Positions 24,827 through 33,872 of a DNA stretch of 64,000 nucleotides are shown here, one piece after another. Every line of letters starts with the position of its first letter. Position 1 is the first letter of the stretch. The notes under the pieces were generated by a model. The model ran no database searches, had not been told where the DNA came from, and was given only the letters and a program-made list of their open reading frames with translations. The position numbers and the translations under genes were made by a program. Source of the DNA: Bacillus sp. FJAT-22090 (GTDB lineage Bacteria > Bacillota > Bacilli > Bacillales_A > Planococcaceae); assembly GCF_001278755.1 (NCBI RefSeq), contig NZ_CP012601.1, forward strand, positions 3,036,054 through 3,100,053. Reading direction: 5' to 3'.

Positions 24827-25936
24827 CTATAAATTAAGTACAATGACGAGAATAAGAACAAACGGTAATAAAAAAATGATCCAACTTGCTGGACGACCAA
24901 AGTTTAGTGTCCACCCAACCCCAAAGCGTTTTTCTGCTAAAATGCTTGGGTCCTCCGGATTAAAATACAAAATTCCACCTTTCCAGTATCGGTCTTCATC
25001 AACTGCTGTAATAGAATGCTCTAAATTAGGGCTATCTTCTTTCACTTTAATACGCGAACCACTTTGACCAACTTTAACTGTATATATGAGCACTCCAAGT
25101 AATACTACGACTAAAAAAGTAATGGGTAATGCAAACATAACCCAAGCAGAAGATATGTCCGGATGGATAGTTTGCAAATGCGTGTATCCCATCATCAAAG
25201 TCACGCTTATAGAGACGAATAGTGCAAACCAACTTGTGTATTTTCGGAATTCTAACTGCTGTGCAAGTGACGTTTTTTTGTTCGCGGGATTAATCTTAGA
25301 TCCTGAAAACCTCATTCCTTCGCTCATCATAAGGAACATACCTTGCATGATGAGGAGTAAAAGAAGCGTCGCAATGGAACTAAAATATGTTTTTTCACTA
25401 AAATCATCTGGCTGTCCATTTGGTCCCCAATGGGTCGGAATCATATCTGGCATTTCAGGATATTTAATAAATGTATAAATAATAAGTCCAATCGTCACAA
25501 TCATTGGGACAATAAAAACAGCTCTTGGTATTAGCTTCAGCTTATCTTGAAATTTTAAATCTACCACGCGTACTTCACTTTTACCAGATAGCCACTTTTG
25601 TTGCTCTTTTAGTTTTTTTACTCGTAAATGCATCATAAAATAGTAACCAATGCTTATAAAAAGCATGGCAAATTGAACGCCTACACCGATCAAGGCCAAT
25701 GTATCTTCTGCAGGATTTTGTGTTAATGACCAATATAGGTACCCTGCTAAAATAACCAATCCTACTAGCAGAACAACACGTGTATACTTATTTTTCAAAC
25801 GAATTACTGTTTTTTCTTTCGTATATTGCTCTGGTACATACACACCAAAAGCTTCTGTTTGCTTTAAAAACTTTGGCATAAATGCTTGTAATACCGTTGT
25901 AAATAATAGAATAAATGCGAATAACAAAATAATCAT
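24827..25936 (-). CDS. DUF1648/DUF5808 membrane protein
   Basis: A 369-residue protein with about eight hydrophobic segments. The DUF1648 motif is seen as YPEMPDMIPTHWGPNGQPDDFSEKT (parts at residues 160-185), and the C-terminal segment RYWKGGILYFNPEDPSILA with FGVGWTLNFGRP is the DUF5808 pattern. Relatives include YhdP/SdpI-like immunity and signalling membrane proteins, but no function can be claimed here. Its start overlaps the GntR gene by four bases (ATGA), so the two form one coupled unit, and the GntR protein probably represses it. Confidence 0.85.
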   Translation of the reverse strand: MIILLFAFILLFTTVLQAFMPKFLKQTEAFGVYVPEQYTKEKTVIRLKNKYTRVVLLVGLVILAGYLYWSLTQNPAEDTLALIGVGVQFAMLFISIGYYFMMHLRVKKLKEQQKWLSGKSEVRVVDLKFQDKLKLIPRAVFIVPMIVTIGLIIYTFIKYPEMPDMIPTHWGPNGQPDDFSEKTYFSSIATLLLLLIMQGMFLMMSEGMRFSGSKINPANKKTSLAQQLEFRKYTSWFALFVSISVTLMMGYTHLQTIHPDISSAWVMFALPITFLVVVLLGVLIYTVKVGQSGSRIKVKEDSPNLEHSITAVDEDRYWKGGILYFNPEDPSILAEKRFGVGWTLNFGRPASWIIFLLPFVLILVIVLNL

Positions 25937-26322
25937 GGTTTTCCCTCCTTAATGTCTTGAACGAGCTCATGTAACATCTTTACCATTTCTTCTTCGGAAA
26001 GCTTTAGTACTAATCCTTCTGCAAGTAGTGGTCTCATTTGTTCTTTGAGTTGTTGTTTTTCTATTTCAGATGCTTGTGAAATTCCATTGGGGTGAATAAA
26101 TACACCCGACTTTGCGACAATTTGTATAAATTCTTTTTCTTCTAAGTAATGATATGCTTTATTGACCGTGTGCATATTCATACCCAGATCAGATGCGAAA
26201 GCTCGGACAGATGGTAATGAATCACCAGGCTTTAACTCTCCACGTACAATACCTTCAATTAATTGATGTGCTAGTTGTAAATAGATTGGCACGGATGAAT
26301 TTGTCTTTATTTCTATAAACAT
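25933..26322 (-). CDS. GntR-family regulator, YtrA/YhcF type
   Basis: A 129-residue short GntR regulator. The winged helix is PIYLQLAHQLIEGIVRGELKP-like (residues 12-32), followed by SVRAFASDLGMNMHTVNKAYHYL and the wing VAKSGVFIHP. The C-terminus is only a short helical dimerisation tail, as in YtrA/YhcF. These regulators usually repress their own operon and linked ABC or membrane protein genes. A strong dyad lies 47 bases upstream at 26369-26391, and a near-identical sequence stands before the ABC operon at 51 kb, which suggests a second target. Confidence 0.92.
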   Translation of the reverse strand: MFIEIKTNSSVPIYLQLAHQLIEGIVRGELKPGDSLPSVRAFASDLGMNMHTVNKAYHYLEEKEFIQIVAKSGVFIHPNGISQASEIEKQQLKEQMRPLLAEGLVLKLSEEEMVKMLHELVQDIKEGKP

Positions 26323-26368
26323 GATGCTACCTCCTATTTACCCTTGTTCTATTCTTAGTATAACACAG

Positions 26369-26391
26369 TTGTTCTATATATAATAGAGCAA
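26369..26391. promoter_or_regulatory. YtrA-type operator of the GntR/DUF1648 operon
   Basis: A 23-bp imperfect dyad: TTGTTCTAT, an AT core, and ATAGAGCAA. A left half-site TTGTTCTAT is repeated at 26344-26352. Seventeen of 20 bases of the strand reading TGTTCTATATATAATAGAGC match the minus strand at 51228-51247. Confidence 0.65.
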
Positions 26392-26421
26392 AATGTTTCT
26401 TAAACAAAATAATTTATACAT

Positions 26422-26455
26422 AGAAAAAAACCTACTTTCCGAAGAGAGTAGGTTT
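26422..26455 (-). terminator. Intrinsic terminator of dsdA
   Basis: Nine-base arms AAACCTACT / AGTAGGTTT (26428-26436, 26447-26455), followed on the minus strand by TTTTTTTC. Confidence 0.85.
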
Positions 26456-26477
26456 GTTATTTATATTCCAGATTACC

Positions 26478-27782
26478 CTATTGATTAAGAAATTGTCGTC
26501 CCGTTTCATAGTACGCTACCTTTTCACTCTCAGGTACCATACCTCCACCAGTAGCCCAGACTATATGAGTGGCGTTCTGTAAGTTAGCTCCATGTGTTGC
26601 TAGCTGAATAGGACCGGTCATACCCGCAAGAGCAGATGGTTCAAGCTGAATTTTTTCTGTATCGACTAATAATGCAAGCAGCTGATGCATGGTTTTATCA
26701 CTTATTGTATAACTACCTTCTATAAGTCTTTCTAATGTCTTTCCAACAAATCCTGATGGACGGCCAACCGCAAGCCCGTCCGCAGCAGTTTTATTATCCA
26801 ATCCAATATCATGAACGGAGATATTTTCATGTAATCCTGTCATTAAACCAAGTAGCATGCATGGGGAGTGTGTAGGTTCGGCGAAAAAACAATGAACGTG
26901 ATCTCCAAATAGAAGCTTCAAGCCAAAAGCAACGCCTCCTGGACCTCCTCCAACACCGCATGGTAAATAAACGTATAACGGATTGGTTTCATCTACCACT
27001 TTTCCTAACTGCTCTAATTGTTTCTTTAATCTATTTGCCGCGACTGCATATCCTACAAATAAGTCGATGGAGTTTTCATCGTCGATAAAAAAGCAATTTG
27101 GGTCTTGTTCTGCTTGCTTTCTTCCTTCTTTTACAGCCAGACTATAATCGGCAGCATATTCAATGACCTCTACTCCCTTTTCTCTTAGCAGGTCCTTTTT
27201 CCACTGCTTTGCATCACTCGACATATGCACGGTTACTCGGAAACCTAGCTTTGCACTCATTATTCCAATGCTTAGACCTAAGTTTCCTGTTGATCCAACA
27301 GCAATTGAGTATTCTGAGAAAAACTTTTTAAATGCATCATTAGCAAGAACTCCGTAATCGTCCTTTGGCGCTAATAATCCTTCCCGAATTGCAAGTGTTT
27401 CTGCAATTTTAAGCACTTCATAAATACCTCCTCTGGCCTTAATGGAACCAGAAATGGGCAGGGCATTATCACATTTTAATAAAAGCTCTCCAGTAAAGTC
27501 AGTTTGAAATAATTCCTTTAAAGCGGATGCCATTGTCGGAATAGCAACAAGTGGCGACTCAATAATCCCATTCGCTTTTGCTGTTTCTGGAAATGCAATT
27601 TGTAAATAAGGAGCAAATCGCTCTAGTCGATCACTTGCATCCTGTACCATCTCACTTGTTACTTTTATGTTTGGAAGTGCTTCAGACGTCTTTGTTTGAT
27701 TCGGATTGAACCAAATGACCTCCTCTGTATTTTGCATTTCCTTAATCAAAGGAAATTTCTTTATTAATTGTTGTGTATTCAT
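26478..27782 (-). CDS. dsdA: D-serine ammonia-lyase (D-serine dehydratase)
   Basis: A 434-residue fold-type II PLP enzyme. The PLP lysine is in [18 protein letters not shown], the phosphate loop is the glycine-rich [12 protein letters not shown], and [19 protein letters not shown] is a second glycine-rich loop typical of DsdA. Length matches the E. coli enzyme (about 440). It converts D-serine to pyruvate and ammonia, detoxifying or using D-serine in the cytoplasm. It begins 15 bases after a GNAT gene on the same strand and ends at its own terminator. No dedicated LysR (DsdC) regulator is present. Confidence 0.92.
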   Translation of the reverse strand: MNTQQLIKKFPLIKEMQNTEEVIWFNPNQTKTSEALPNIKVTSEMVQDASDRLERFAPYLQIAFPETAKANGIIESPLVAIPTMASALKELFQTDFTGELLLKCDNALPISGSIKARGGIYEVLKIAETLAIREGLLAPKDDYGVLANDAFKKFFSEYSIAVGSTGNLGLSIGIMSAKLGFRVTVHMSSDAKQWKKDLLREKGVEVIEYAADYSLAVKEGRKQAEQDPNCFFIDDENSIDLFVGYAVAANRLKKQLEQLGKVVDETNPLYVYLPCGVGGGPGGVAFGLKLLFGDHVHCFFAEPTHSPCMLLGLMTGLHENISVHDIGLDNKTAADGLAVGRPSGFVGKTLERLIEGSYTISDKTMHQLLALLVDTEKIQLEPSALAGMTGPIQLATHGANLQNATHIVWATGGGMVPESEKVAYYETGRQFLNQ

Positions 27783-27797
27783 AGTTGTAAACCCTCT

Positions 27798-28244
27798 CTA
27801 TTCCAAGCTCAGTACATGCGTTATATCAGGCGAACGATCTTCAAATGCAAAACCATTTGCTCGATAAAAAGCATCTGCCTTTGCGGATTCTGTTTTAGTA
27901 GTAATCTCTTTAAACTGTCCTTTTGCATTTTCTGCAATCACTTTACATAGCTCACTTCCGATACCTTTTCGACGGTGTTCTGGTAGGGTGTAGAAGCGAA
28001 GCAATCGAGCGGATTGCTCTTCAGAGCTTTTTATACTTTGTCTTAGCCCACCGATTGCTACTATCTCCCCGTCTTCCCATACCCCATAAATGGCCTCTCC
28101 TTGTTCGTTGAATCTTCTCGTACCATCTTCATATTTACTTGCTAGTCTAGATACGAATCGATATCCTTCTTTTTCGCTTTCTTGAATTAGTTTGGTTACG
28201 TCGACTTCTTTCAAATCTGAAATTCTCTTCACTTCGATTGCCAT
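27798..28244 (-). CDS. GNAT-family N-acetyltransferase
   Basis: A 148-residue GNAT protein. The acetyl-CoA motif is PEHRRKGIGSELCK (R-R-x-G-I-G), preceded by GEIVAIGGLR and ARLLRFYTL and followed by SAKADAFYRANGFAF, the usual C-terminal Y-x-x-x-G-F. The ATG at 28244 follows GGGGGAG; a six-residue longer start at 28262 lacks a ribosome binding site. It is co-oriented with dsdA, 15 bases apart, so the pair are probably co-transcribed; whether it acetylates a D-amino acid or an unrelated amine is unknown. Confidence 0.88.
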   Translation of the reverse strand: MAIEVKRISDLKEVDVTKLIQESEKEGYRFVSRLASKYEDGTRRFNEQGEAIYGVWEDGEIVAIGGLRQSIKSSEEQSARLLRFYTLPEHRRKGIGSELCKVIAENAKGQFKEITTKTESAKADAFYRANGFAFEDRSPDITHVLSLE

Positions 28245-28358
28245 TACGTCTCCCCCATTCAATTGTTTATAAATCTAAAACGAACTCTAGATACCTTTCG
28301 CTATCGCAAGACGAATTCCCTCTATTCTAATAGTATATACCCCAAACCTCATCCTTTA

Positions 28359-28403
28359 TTACAGGGTTGTTACTGGTGCCAGGCACCAGTAACAACCCTG
28401 TAA
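28359..28403. repeat. Perfect 22-bp inverted repeat with one-base spacer
   Basis: Left arm 28359-28380 (TTACAGGGTTGT then TACTGGTGCC), a single A, and an exactly complementary right arm 28382-28403. It has no T tract, so it is not a classic terminator. It lies upstream of the GNAT gene and downstream of the trhO terminator. Confidence 0.8.
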
Positions 28404-28437
28404 CAATCATCCAGTAACTCATCCAGTAGCATTTCTA

Positions 28438-28474
28438 CAATAAAGAATCCCACGCTTTGAGGGTGCGTGGGATT
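28438..28474 (-). terminator. Intrinsic terminator of trhO
   Basis: Ten-base arms AATCCCACGC / GCGTGGGATT (28446-28455, 28465-28474), with TTCTTTATT after the stem on the minus strand. Confidence 0.8.
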
Positions 28475-28484
28475 TGGATTGTTA

Positions 28485-29441
28485 TTATACTGTTTCTTCA
28501 ATCTCAGCTAGTCTTGCTTCTACTTCTTCTTCTGATAAATTGTGTTCTACGATGTAGCGGTTGCGTGGGTGCACTCGGCACTCATGTGAACAGCTGCGTA
28601 GGTATTTATGTTCGTTTTCTTCCGAACATAAAATTTTGTCATTACAATCTGGGTTTGCACAGTTAACATAGCGTTCACATGGCTCACCAGTGAAATGATC
28701 TTTCCCAACAACAACGTGTTCTACTTGATTGATTGGAACAGCAATACGCTCATCGAATACGTACATTTGTCCATCCCATAGCTGACCGCGAACTTCTGGA
28801 TCTTTCCCATAAGTTGCGATACCACCGTGTAGTTGACCTACGTCTTCGAAACCTTCGCGTACTAACCAACCAGAGAATTTTTCACATCTAATTCCGCCTG
28901 TGCAATACGTAAGAACTTTTTTACCTTCGAACATTTCCTTATTATCACGAATCCATTCAGGTAAATCGCGGAAATTGCGAATTTCTGGACGGATTGCTCC
29001 ACGGAAATGCCCTAAATCAAATTCATAATCATTACGAGCATCTATTACTATTGTATCTTCCGCTTGCATTTGCTCAAAAAATTCTTTAGGAGATAAATAA
29101 TTACCTGTTAATTCATTTGGGTTAATATCTTCTTCTAATCCTAAATGTACAATTTCCTTTTTAGGTCGAACGTGCATTTTTTTGAATGCATGTCCTTCTG
29201 CTTCATCTATTTTAAACACCATGTCCGCAAAACGTTCATCCGCTTTCATCATGTTCATGTAAGCATCGGTTTGCTCTATTGTTCCCGAGCATGTCCCGTT
29301 AATTCCTTCATTTGATACTAAAATACGCCCTTTTAACCCAATTCCCTTACAAGCAGCAAGGTGTTCTTGTGCAAATGTTACTGGATCTTCAATTGGGACA
29401 TATTTATAGTAAAGTAATACTCTGTATGCATGTGTGTCCAT
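28485..29441 (-). CDS. trhO: tRNA uridine(34) hydroxylase, rhodanese-like (TrhO/YbfQ/YceA family)
   Basis: A 318-residue protein. An N-terminal acylphosphatase-like domain ([20 protein letters not shown]) precedes a rhodanese domain with the active-site loop [11 protein letters not shown] (catalytic Cys) and [11 protein letters not shown]. The C-terminal cysteine-rich part ([25 protein letters not shown]) is typical of the long Bacillus form. TrhO enzymes add the hydroxyl group that leads to (m)cmo5U-type modification at position 34 of tRNAs. It is a single-gene unit with promoter sequence upstream and a terminator downstream. Confidence 0.93.
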   Translation of the reverse strand: MDTHAYRVLLYYKYVPIEDPVTFAQEHLAACKGIGLKGRILVSNEGINGTCSGTIEQTDAYMNMMKADERFADMVFKIDEAEGHAFKKMHVRPKKEIVHLGLEEDINPNELTGNYLSPKEFFEQMQAEDTIVIDARNDYEFDLGHFRGAIRPEIRNFRDLPEWIRDNKEMFEGKKVLTYCTGGIRCEKFSGWLVREGFEDVGQLHGGIATYGKDPEVRGQLWDGQMYVFDERIAVPINQVEHVVVGKDHFTGEPCERYVNCANPDCNDKILCSEENEHKYLRSCSHECRVHPRNRYIVEHNLSEEEVEARLAEIEETV

Positions 29442-29644
29442 TTTTTACTCCACCTTTTCTAAAATTTGTCCATTCGTTTTAATATATCAAAAAATCGGGT
29501 ATTTGTTAAATAAATTGTTTTCTTTGTATTATCAAAAAAGAAACAAGTTTGCAATAAATACTTCTTGTTCGTCTTTATAAACAATAGTATAAATATACGT
29601 TTCTTTAATTGGCATCTATTGTTTTTCCTGAAAGAAGGTTTTTT

Positions 29645-30514
29645 ATGCAGAGACTCCCTTTGATTCTTACACTCTTCTTATTAATAGCCGCTTGTGGCGT
29701 AAGTGAAATTAGTAAAGCTCCTTTACCTGTAGAGGAACCCATCCTCATTGCTCATCGAGGAGCATCCGCATATACTCCTGAACACACCATTCTTGCCTAT
29801 GAAGCAGCAAAACAGGCAGGGGCTACTTATATTGAAATAGACTTGCAAATGACAAAAGACGGAGTATTGGTTGCCATGCACGATGAGAAAGTAGATCGCA
29901 CTACAGATGGAAATGGGTTTGTAAAAGAATACACTTTAGAAGAAATAAAACAATTAAATGCAGGACAATCGTTTAATCGTACCTATCCAGACCTTGCAAA
30001 TAAACAATTTGAAAATTTAGAGGTGCCTACATTAGAGGAAATCTTTTTGCATTTTGGAGATGATGTGAATTATTACATAGAAATGAAATCACCAGGGATT
30101 TATGTTGGGATGGAAGCAAAACTGCTTGCATTGCTAAAACAATATAACCTGATTCATGTAAATGAAGGATTACCTAAAGTTATTATTGAATCCTTTAATG
30201 AGGATAGCTTAACAAAAGTCCATCAGCTTGAACCGAGGCTTCCTCTTATTAAGTTATATAGTTTCAAGGAGGAAGCTGCTGCTCTTTCGGTCCAAGAGTA
30301 TAATCGCTTACGTTCTTATGCAAGTGGTATTGGAGCTAATCTTAACTCTGTGACGACAGATTTTATTCAAGAAGTCCAACAAAATGGCCTTCAAATTTAT
30401 CTATATACGATTGTAAACGAAGTAGAAATGAAACAAGCACTTAACCTAAAACCAAACGGAATCTTCGTCAATAATCCTAATTTAGGAATTAGAATAAAAG
30501 ATGAATTTGATTAG
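29645..30514 (+). CDS. Glycerophosphodiester phosphodiesterase, lipoprotein
   Basis: A 289-residue GDPD-family enzyme. The signal peptide ends in a lipobox (LLIAACGV, Cys near residue 17), so it acts at the outer face of the membrane. The catalytic motifs are ILIAHRGASAYTPEHT (H-R-G and E), TYIEIDLQMTKDGVLV (E-x-D) and AMHDEKVDRTTDGNG (second His). It hydrolyses glycerophosphodiesters to glycerol-3-phosphate and alcohol, supplying carbon or phosphate. The ATG at 29645 follows AGAAGG and restores a normal signal peptide; a longer upstream frame has no site. It converges on the yqxD-like gene with only three bases between. Confidence 0.93.
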   Translation: MQRLPLILTLFLLIAACGVSEISKAPLPVEEPILIAHRGASAYTPEHTILAYEAAKQAGATYIEIDLQMTKDGVLVAMHDEKVDRTTDGNGFVKEYTLEEIKQLNAGQSFNRTYPDLANKQFENLEVPTLEEIFLHFGDDVNYYIEMKSPGIYVGMEAKLLALLKQYNLIHVNEGLPKVIIESFNEDSLTKVHQLEPRLPLIKLYSFKEEAAALSVQEYNRLRSYASGIGANLNSVTTDFIQEVQQNGLQIYLYTIVNEVEMKQALNLKPNGIFVNNPNLGIRIKDEFD

Positions 30515-30517
30515 GTA

Positions 30518-30964
30518 TTATTTATTTAACACATGTGCACATAGTCTGTTGAAACTTGCCTCAAATTTTTCATTGTCTTCTTTTTGACGCTTTTTAGGCC
30601 CCTTTAAACGTCCTCCCGCTTGTCTAATTTTCTTTGAGATGTGGCGGCTGTTTAATAGCTGATCAATGTTTTCAGGTGTGTACCAGCGACCATTTTGATC
30701 AATTGCAAAGCCTTGTTTTGCTAATACCATTGCCGCAAGGCCGTAATCCTGTGTAACAACGATATCTCCCTTGTTCACTTTATTCACTAATACAAAATCG
30801 ACCGCATCTGCACCTTTTGATACCATGATTGTTTCTGCTCCTTCTCTTTGCATATAATGAGCAGTATCACATAGCAGTGTTACCTTTAAATCAAATTTCC
30901 TTGCTATATCAATTGTTAGATCTACTACCGGGCATCCATCTGCGTCTACTAAAACACTTACCAT
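30518..30964 (-). CDS. yqxD: YaiI/YqxD family protein (DUF188), putative PIN-like nuclease fold
   Basis: A 148-residue protein. It starts MVSVLVDADGCPVVD, and contains MVSKGADAVDFVLVNKVNKGDIVVTQDYGLAAMVLAKQG (key residues D-x-x-D-F, TQDYGLA) and SRHISKKIRQAGGR, all hallmarks of the YaiI/YqxD family. The fold is distantly like PIN nucleases with conserved aspartates, but the substrate is unknown. The start at 30964 is set by AGAGGTG; an extension to 31000 has no site. No obvious terminator separates it from the convergent GDPD gene. Confidence 0.9.
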   Translation of the reverse strand: MVSVLVDADGCPVVDLTIDIARKFDLKVTLLCDTAHYMQREGAETIMVSKGADAVDFVLVNKVNKGDIVVTQDYGLAAMVLAKQGFAIDQNGRWYTPENIDQLLNSRHISKKIRQAGGRLKGPKKRQKEDNEKFEASFNRLCAHVLNK

Positions 30965-31011
30965 CCTACGCACCTCTTTTACCATTCGATATTTCCTCAT
31001 TGTATACCATT

Positions 31012-31044
31012 TTATAAAAAAACGCCCAATGCTTATTGGGCGTT
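31012..31044 (-). terminator. Intrinsic terminator of the NMT1/SsuA-type ABC operon
   Basis: Perfect arms AACGCCCAAT / ATTGGGCGTT with a four-base loop; TTTTTTT follows on the minus strand, directly after the stop at 31045. Confidence 0.92.
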
Positions 31045-32130
31045 TTATTTATCGTATTCCCCTAAAATCTTAACTGCCTTTTCTGTGATGGATGTATCTA
31101 CCGCCTTATCGAAGTCAACATCCCCATCTATTGCACCGTTTGCTTTATATGCATCATATTGCTTTTTCACATCATCTAAAAACATTTTTCCATCTGGATC
31201 AAGACCAGTTACAAATACTTTTTCCCAAAGGGCTGGATCTTTTAAGGATGTATGCTGAGTCATAATATCAATTATTTCTGCTTTTCCTTCTCCCTTAACG
31301 AATGCATCATTATAATCTCGAACTCCTTTTAAATAAGCTGCCATGAATCGTAGTGATACATCTTTTTCCTCATTCATGAACTGTGGTGATCCAAGTACCA
31401 TGGCAATTTGAGATTCCGGTGCGTAATCTGTTGCATCTCCAAAACGTTCGTGGAATCCATTTTCAATTCCTTGTGCAATAAGTGGCTCAATTTGCAGTGC
31501 AGCATCTATCGAACCATTTTCAATTGCTCCTAACATACTTCCAAAGTCAGCAAGTAATACAAATTCCACATCATCTGGTGTAAGTCCTGCATGCTTTAGC
31601 ATTTCCAAATATATATATTCATCAATCGAATTTTTAGAGGAGATTGCAATTCGTTTGCCTTTAAAGTCTTTATATTCCTTGATTTCATCTTTCATATGAT
31701 TACCAATTACAAATGTAAAGTACGATTTCCCTGGTACATTATGCCCTTTATCTGCAATGATCTTTACGTCTATTCCTTGTGCAATAGCATTGAAGAACGA
31801 CGCAGTTGATACTCCTCCTGCAATATCTACATCACCAGATGCAAGGGCTGGTAACATTTCATCACTGTTAGCAAACTGTGCAAATTCTACTTCAATATTA
31901 TAGTCTTCAAAGTATCCTTTTTCTTTTGCAATATAAAAGCCTGCTCCAGATGCTGCTCCATCCTCGGCAATAATAACTTTTACTTTCTTTTCTAATGGTG
32001 CCAAGTCACCTGATGGATTATTTTTATCTACTTCATCATTCACTCCATCTCCACTATCTTTTCCATTAGAAGAACACGCACCTAACAAAAGAATTATCGA
32101 TGCGAGTAGTATCAACCAACGTTTTTTCAC
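31045..32130 (-). CDS. ABC transporter substrate-binding lipoprotein (NMT1/SsuA type)
   Basis: A 361-residue lipoprotein; the lipobox is LLGACSS (Cys near residue 19). The mature part starts VKVIIAEDGAASGAGFYIAKEKGYFEDYNIEVEF (strand and helix pattern of NMT1/THI5-like proteins), followed by DVDIAGGVSTASFFNAIAQG and FKGKRIAISSKNSIDEY. Relatives bind pyrimidine thiamine precursors, taurine, aliphatic sulfonates or nitrate. No TPP riboswitch-like sequence lies upstream of the operon, so thiamine control is not supported. It is the last gene of permease-ATPase-binding protein, 12 bases after the ATPase. Confidence 0.92.
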   Translation of the reverse strand: MKKRWLILLASIILLLGACSSNGKDSGDGVNDEVDKNNPSGDLAPLEKKVKVIIAEDGAASGAGFYIAKEKGYFEDYNIEVEFAQFANSDEMLPALASGDVDIAGGVSTASFFNAIAQGIDVKIIADKGHNVPGKSYFTFVIGNHMKDEIKEYKDFKGKRIAISSKNSIDEYIYLEMLKHAGLTPDDVEFVLLADFGSMLGAIENGSIDAALQIEPLIAQGIENGFHERFGDATDYAPESQIAMVLGSPQFMNEEKDVSLRFMAAYLKGVRDYNDAFVKGEGKAEIIDIMTQHTSLKDPALWEKVFVTGLDPDGKMFLDDVKKQYDAYKANGAIDGDVDFDKAVDTSITEKAVKILGEYDK

Positions 32131-32142
32131 AAACTTCCTCCC

Positions 32143-32922
32143 TTATCTTCTTGATTTTTGTACTTCCTGCTGCAAGTGATTCCATATATTAATAAACTGC
32201 TCTGCCATCTCTGCGTTTGCTCGCACTTGTTCCATCGTTCTAGGTCGTGGTACAGGTACTTTAATTTCATTGATAATTTCACCTGGATGAGCACTCATTA
32301 ATACGATGCGATCACTCAATAGCAAAGCTTCGTCAATACTATGCGTAATAAATAACACTGTTTTTTTCGTTTCAGACCATATCGATAGTAATTCTTCCTG
32401 TAAAATAAATTTGTTTTGCTCATCTAGTGCTGCAAAAGGTTCATCCATCAGTAAAATTTCTGGATCGTTCGCAAATGCTCTGGCAATACTAATCCGTTGT
32501 TTCATTCCCCCAGAGATTTCTTTTGGATACAGCTTGGAAAAATTAATTAATCCTACTTTTTCTAAATAATAATTTGTTTGTTTTTGTACAAAATCCTTCG
32601 GTAAATTTCTCATGTTAAGTCCGAAAGCAACATTCTCTTTCACTGTTAACCAAGGAATTACGCCTTTTTCTTGAAAAACCATTGATTGTAGAGGCCTTTC
32701 TCCTGAATCAGACACAATTTTGAAAGAGCCAGAGCTTGGCGATTCTAATCCAGCCAATATTCTTAATAATGTTGTCTTGCCACATCCACTCGGCCCAACC
32801 AAACAGACAAATTCACCCTCTTCTATTTGAAGCGATACATTTTTAACCGCTGTTACACTGTTATCTTTTTTATAAAAAACTTTTGTTAAATTCTCTATCG
32901 ATATTTTAATAGGATTACTCAA
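32143..32922 (-). CDS. ABC transporter ATP-binding protein (SsuB/TauB type)
   Basis: A 259-residue ATPase. Walker A is GPSGCGKTTLLR, the Q-loop is MVFQEKGVIPW, the signature is ISGGMKQRISIARA and Walker B is ILLMDEPFAALDE, followed by the switch His in LFITHSIDEA. The E-residue in QEKGVIPW is typical of SsuB/TauB. The start is set at a TTG (32922), seven bases after a GGAGG that overlaps the permease stop (AGGTGA); a TTG three bases earlier is possible, and an ATG far upstream would overlap the permease by 60 bases and lacks a site. It couples with the permease at 32927-33748. Confidence 0.9.
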   Translation of the reverse strand: MSNPIKISIENLTKVFYKKDNSVTAVKNVSLQIEEGEFVCLVGPSGCGKTTLLRILAGLESPSSGSFKIVSDSGERPLQSMVFQEKGVIPWLTVKENVAFGLNMRNLPKDFVQKQTNYYLEKVGLINFSKLYPKEISGGMKQRISIARAFANDPEILLMDEPFAALDEQNKFILQEELLSIWSETKKTVLFITHSIDEALLLSDRIVLMSAHPGEIINEIKVPVPRPRTMEQVRANAEMAEQFINIWNHLQQEVQKSRR

Positions 32923-32926
32923 CAAC

Positions 32927-33748
32927 TCACCTCCATGGGACAATCTTCTTTTGTAGCCCACGTAAGAAGAGGGAAAATAGAAAACCAAAAAATGAAATGA
33001 GCACTAACCCAACAAACATCTCTTTTAGCATGAATGCCTTATAAGAGGTCCATATTAAATACCCAATTCCTGATGTAGCTCCCATCATTTCCGCTGCCAC
33101 TATTGTGAGCAGTGCAATTGCCTGCCCCATCTGAATACCTTCTAGCATGACAGGAAGTGCACCGGGAAAAGCTATTTTGAAGAAAAAGTCTTTCGGACTT
33201 GCTCCGTAATTTTTGGCAACATCTAAATGCACCTTTTCTATGTTGATTACTCCCGCTACTGTATTGATAACAACTGGGAAAAATACGCTACCTGCAATCG
33301 TTACTACTTTTGAAAAATCTCCAATCCCAAAGAGAATAATAATAATAGGAAGTAGTGCTAGCGTAGGTATTGGCATAAAAGCCATTATAATCGGGGAGAT
33401 AAAATGACGAATAGGTGCATATAATCCCATAAGCAATCCGATAACGATTCCTGGAATCACACCTAATAAAAAGCCTGCTGCAATTCTATATAGGGAGACC
33501 GATATATGCGTCCATAATAGTCCACTCGTTGCCAAATCGAAAAATGTAGACATAATTGCAGACGGAGGAGGGAAAAACCGAATATCAAGTATTCCCGTTC
33601 GAGAACAAACTTCCCATAGAAATAAAATAAGGATAGGAGAGATAATCGTGAGTAGTTGCTTTGCTCTTTCTTTTACTTGTTGTTTCTTCCATTCTTGTTG
33701 TTCCGTTTCATAAGGATCGTATTGGACGACCTCTTTTTCATCGCGCAT
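32927..33748 (-). CDS. ABC transporter permease (SsuC/TauC type)
   Basis: A 273-residue permease with six hydrophobic segments. A cytoplasmic N-terminal tail (MRDEKEVVQYDPYE) precedes LLTIISPILILFLWEVCSR. The EAA loop reads AKNYGASPKDFFFKIAFPGALP (A-x-x-x-G-A at about residue 184), and the C-terminal part ends in a SLFLRGLQKKIVPWR tail. It is the first gene of the operon, with a spacer of 124 bases to the divergent M48 protease gene, which must contain both promoters. Substrate as for the binding protein. Confidence 0.92.
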   Translation of the reverse strand: MRDEKEVVQYDPYETEQQEWKKQQVKERAKQLLTIISPILILFLWEVCSRTGILDIRFFPPPSAIMSTFFDLATSGLLWTHISVSLYRIAAGFLLGVIPGIVIGLLMGLYAPIRHFISPIIMAFMPIPTLALLPIIIILFGIGDFSKVVTIAGSVFFPVVINTVAGVINIEKVHLDVAKNYGASPKDFFFKIAFPGALPVMLEGIQMGQAIALLTIVAAEMMGATSGIGYLIWTSYKAFMLKEMFVGLVLISFFGFLFSLFLRGLQKKIVPWR

Positions 33749-33872
33749 TTTTCACCACCTCTTGTAAAAATAATATGTTAAATCGGGTAAATGTGTGATA
33801 GCCAACAATTCTCATTGACTACAATCACATAATTTGGTAGATTTATAAATATTTTAAGAGGAGGAATAAAAA

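Noticed and set aside
33749..33872. Possible TPP riboswitch before the NMT1-type ABC operon
   Set aside because: No conserved CTGAGA and ACCTGA-type elements are present, and the space shared with a divergent gene is too short.
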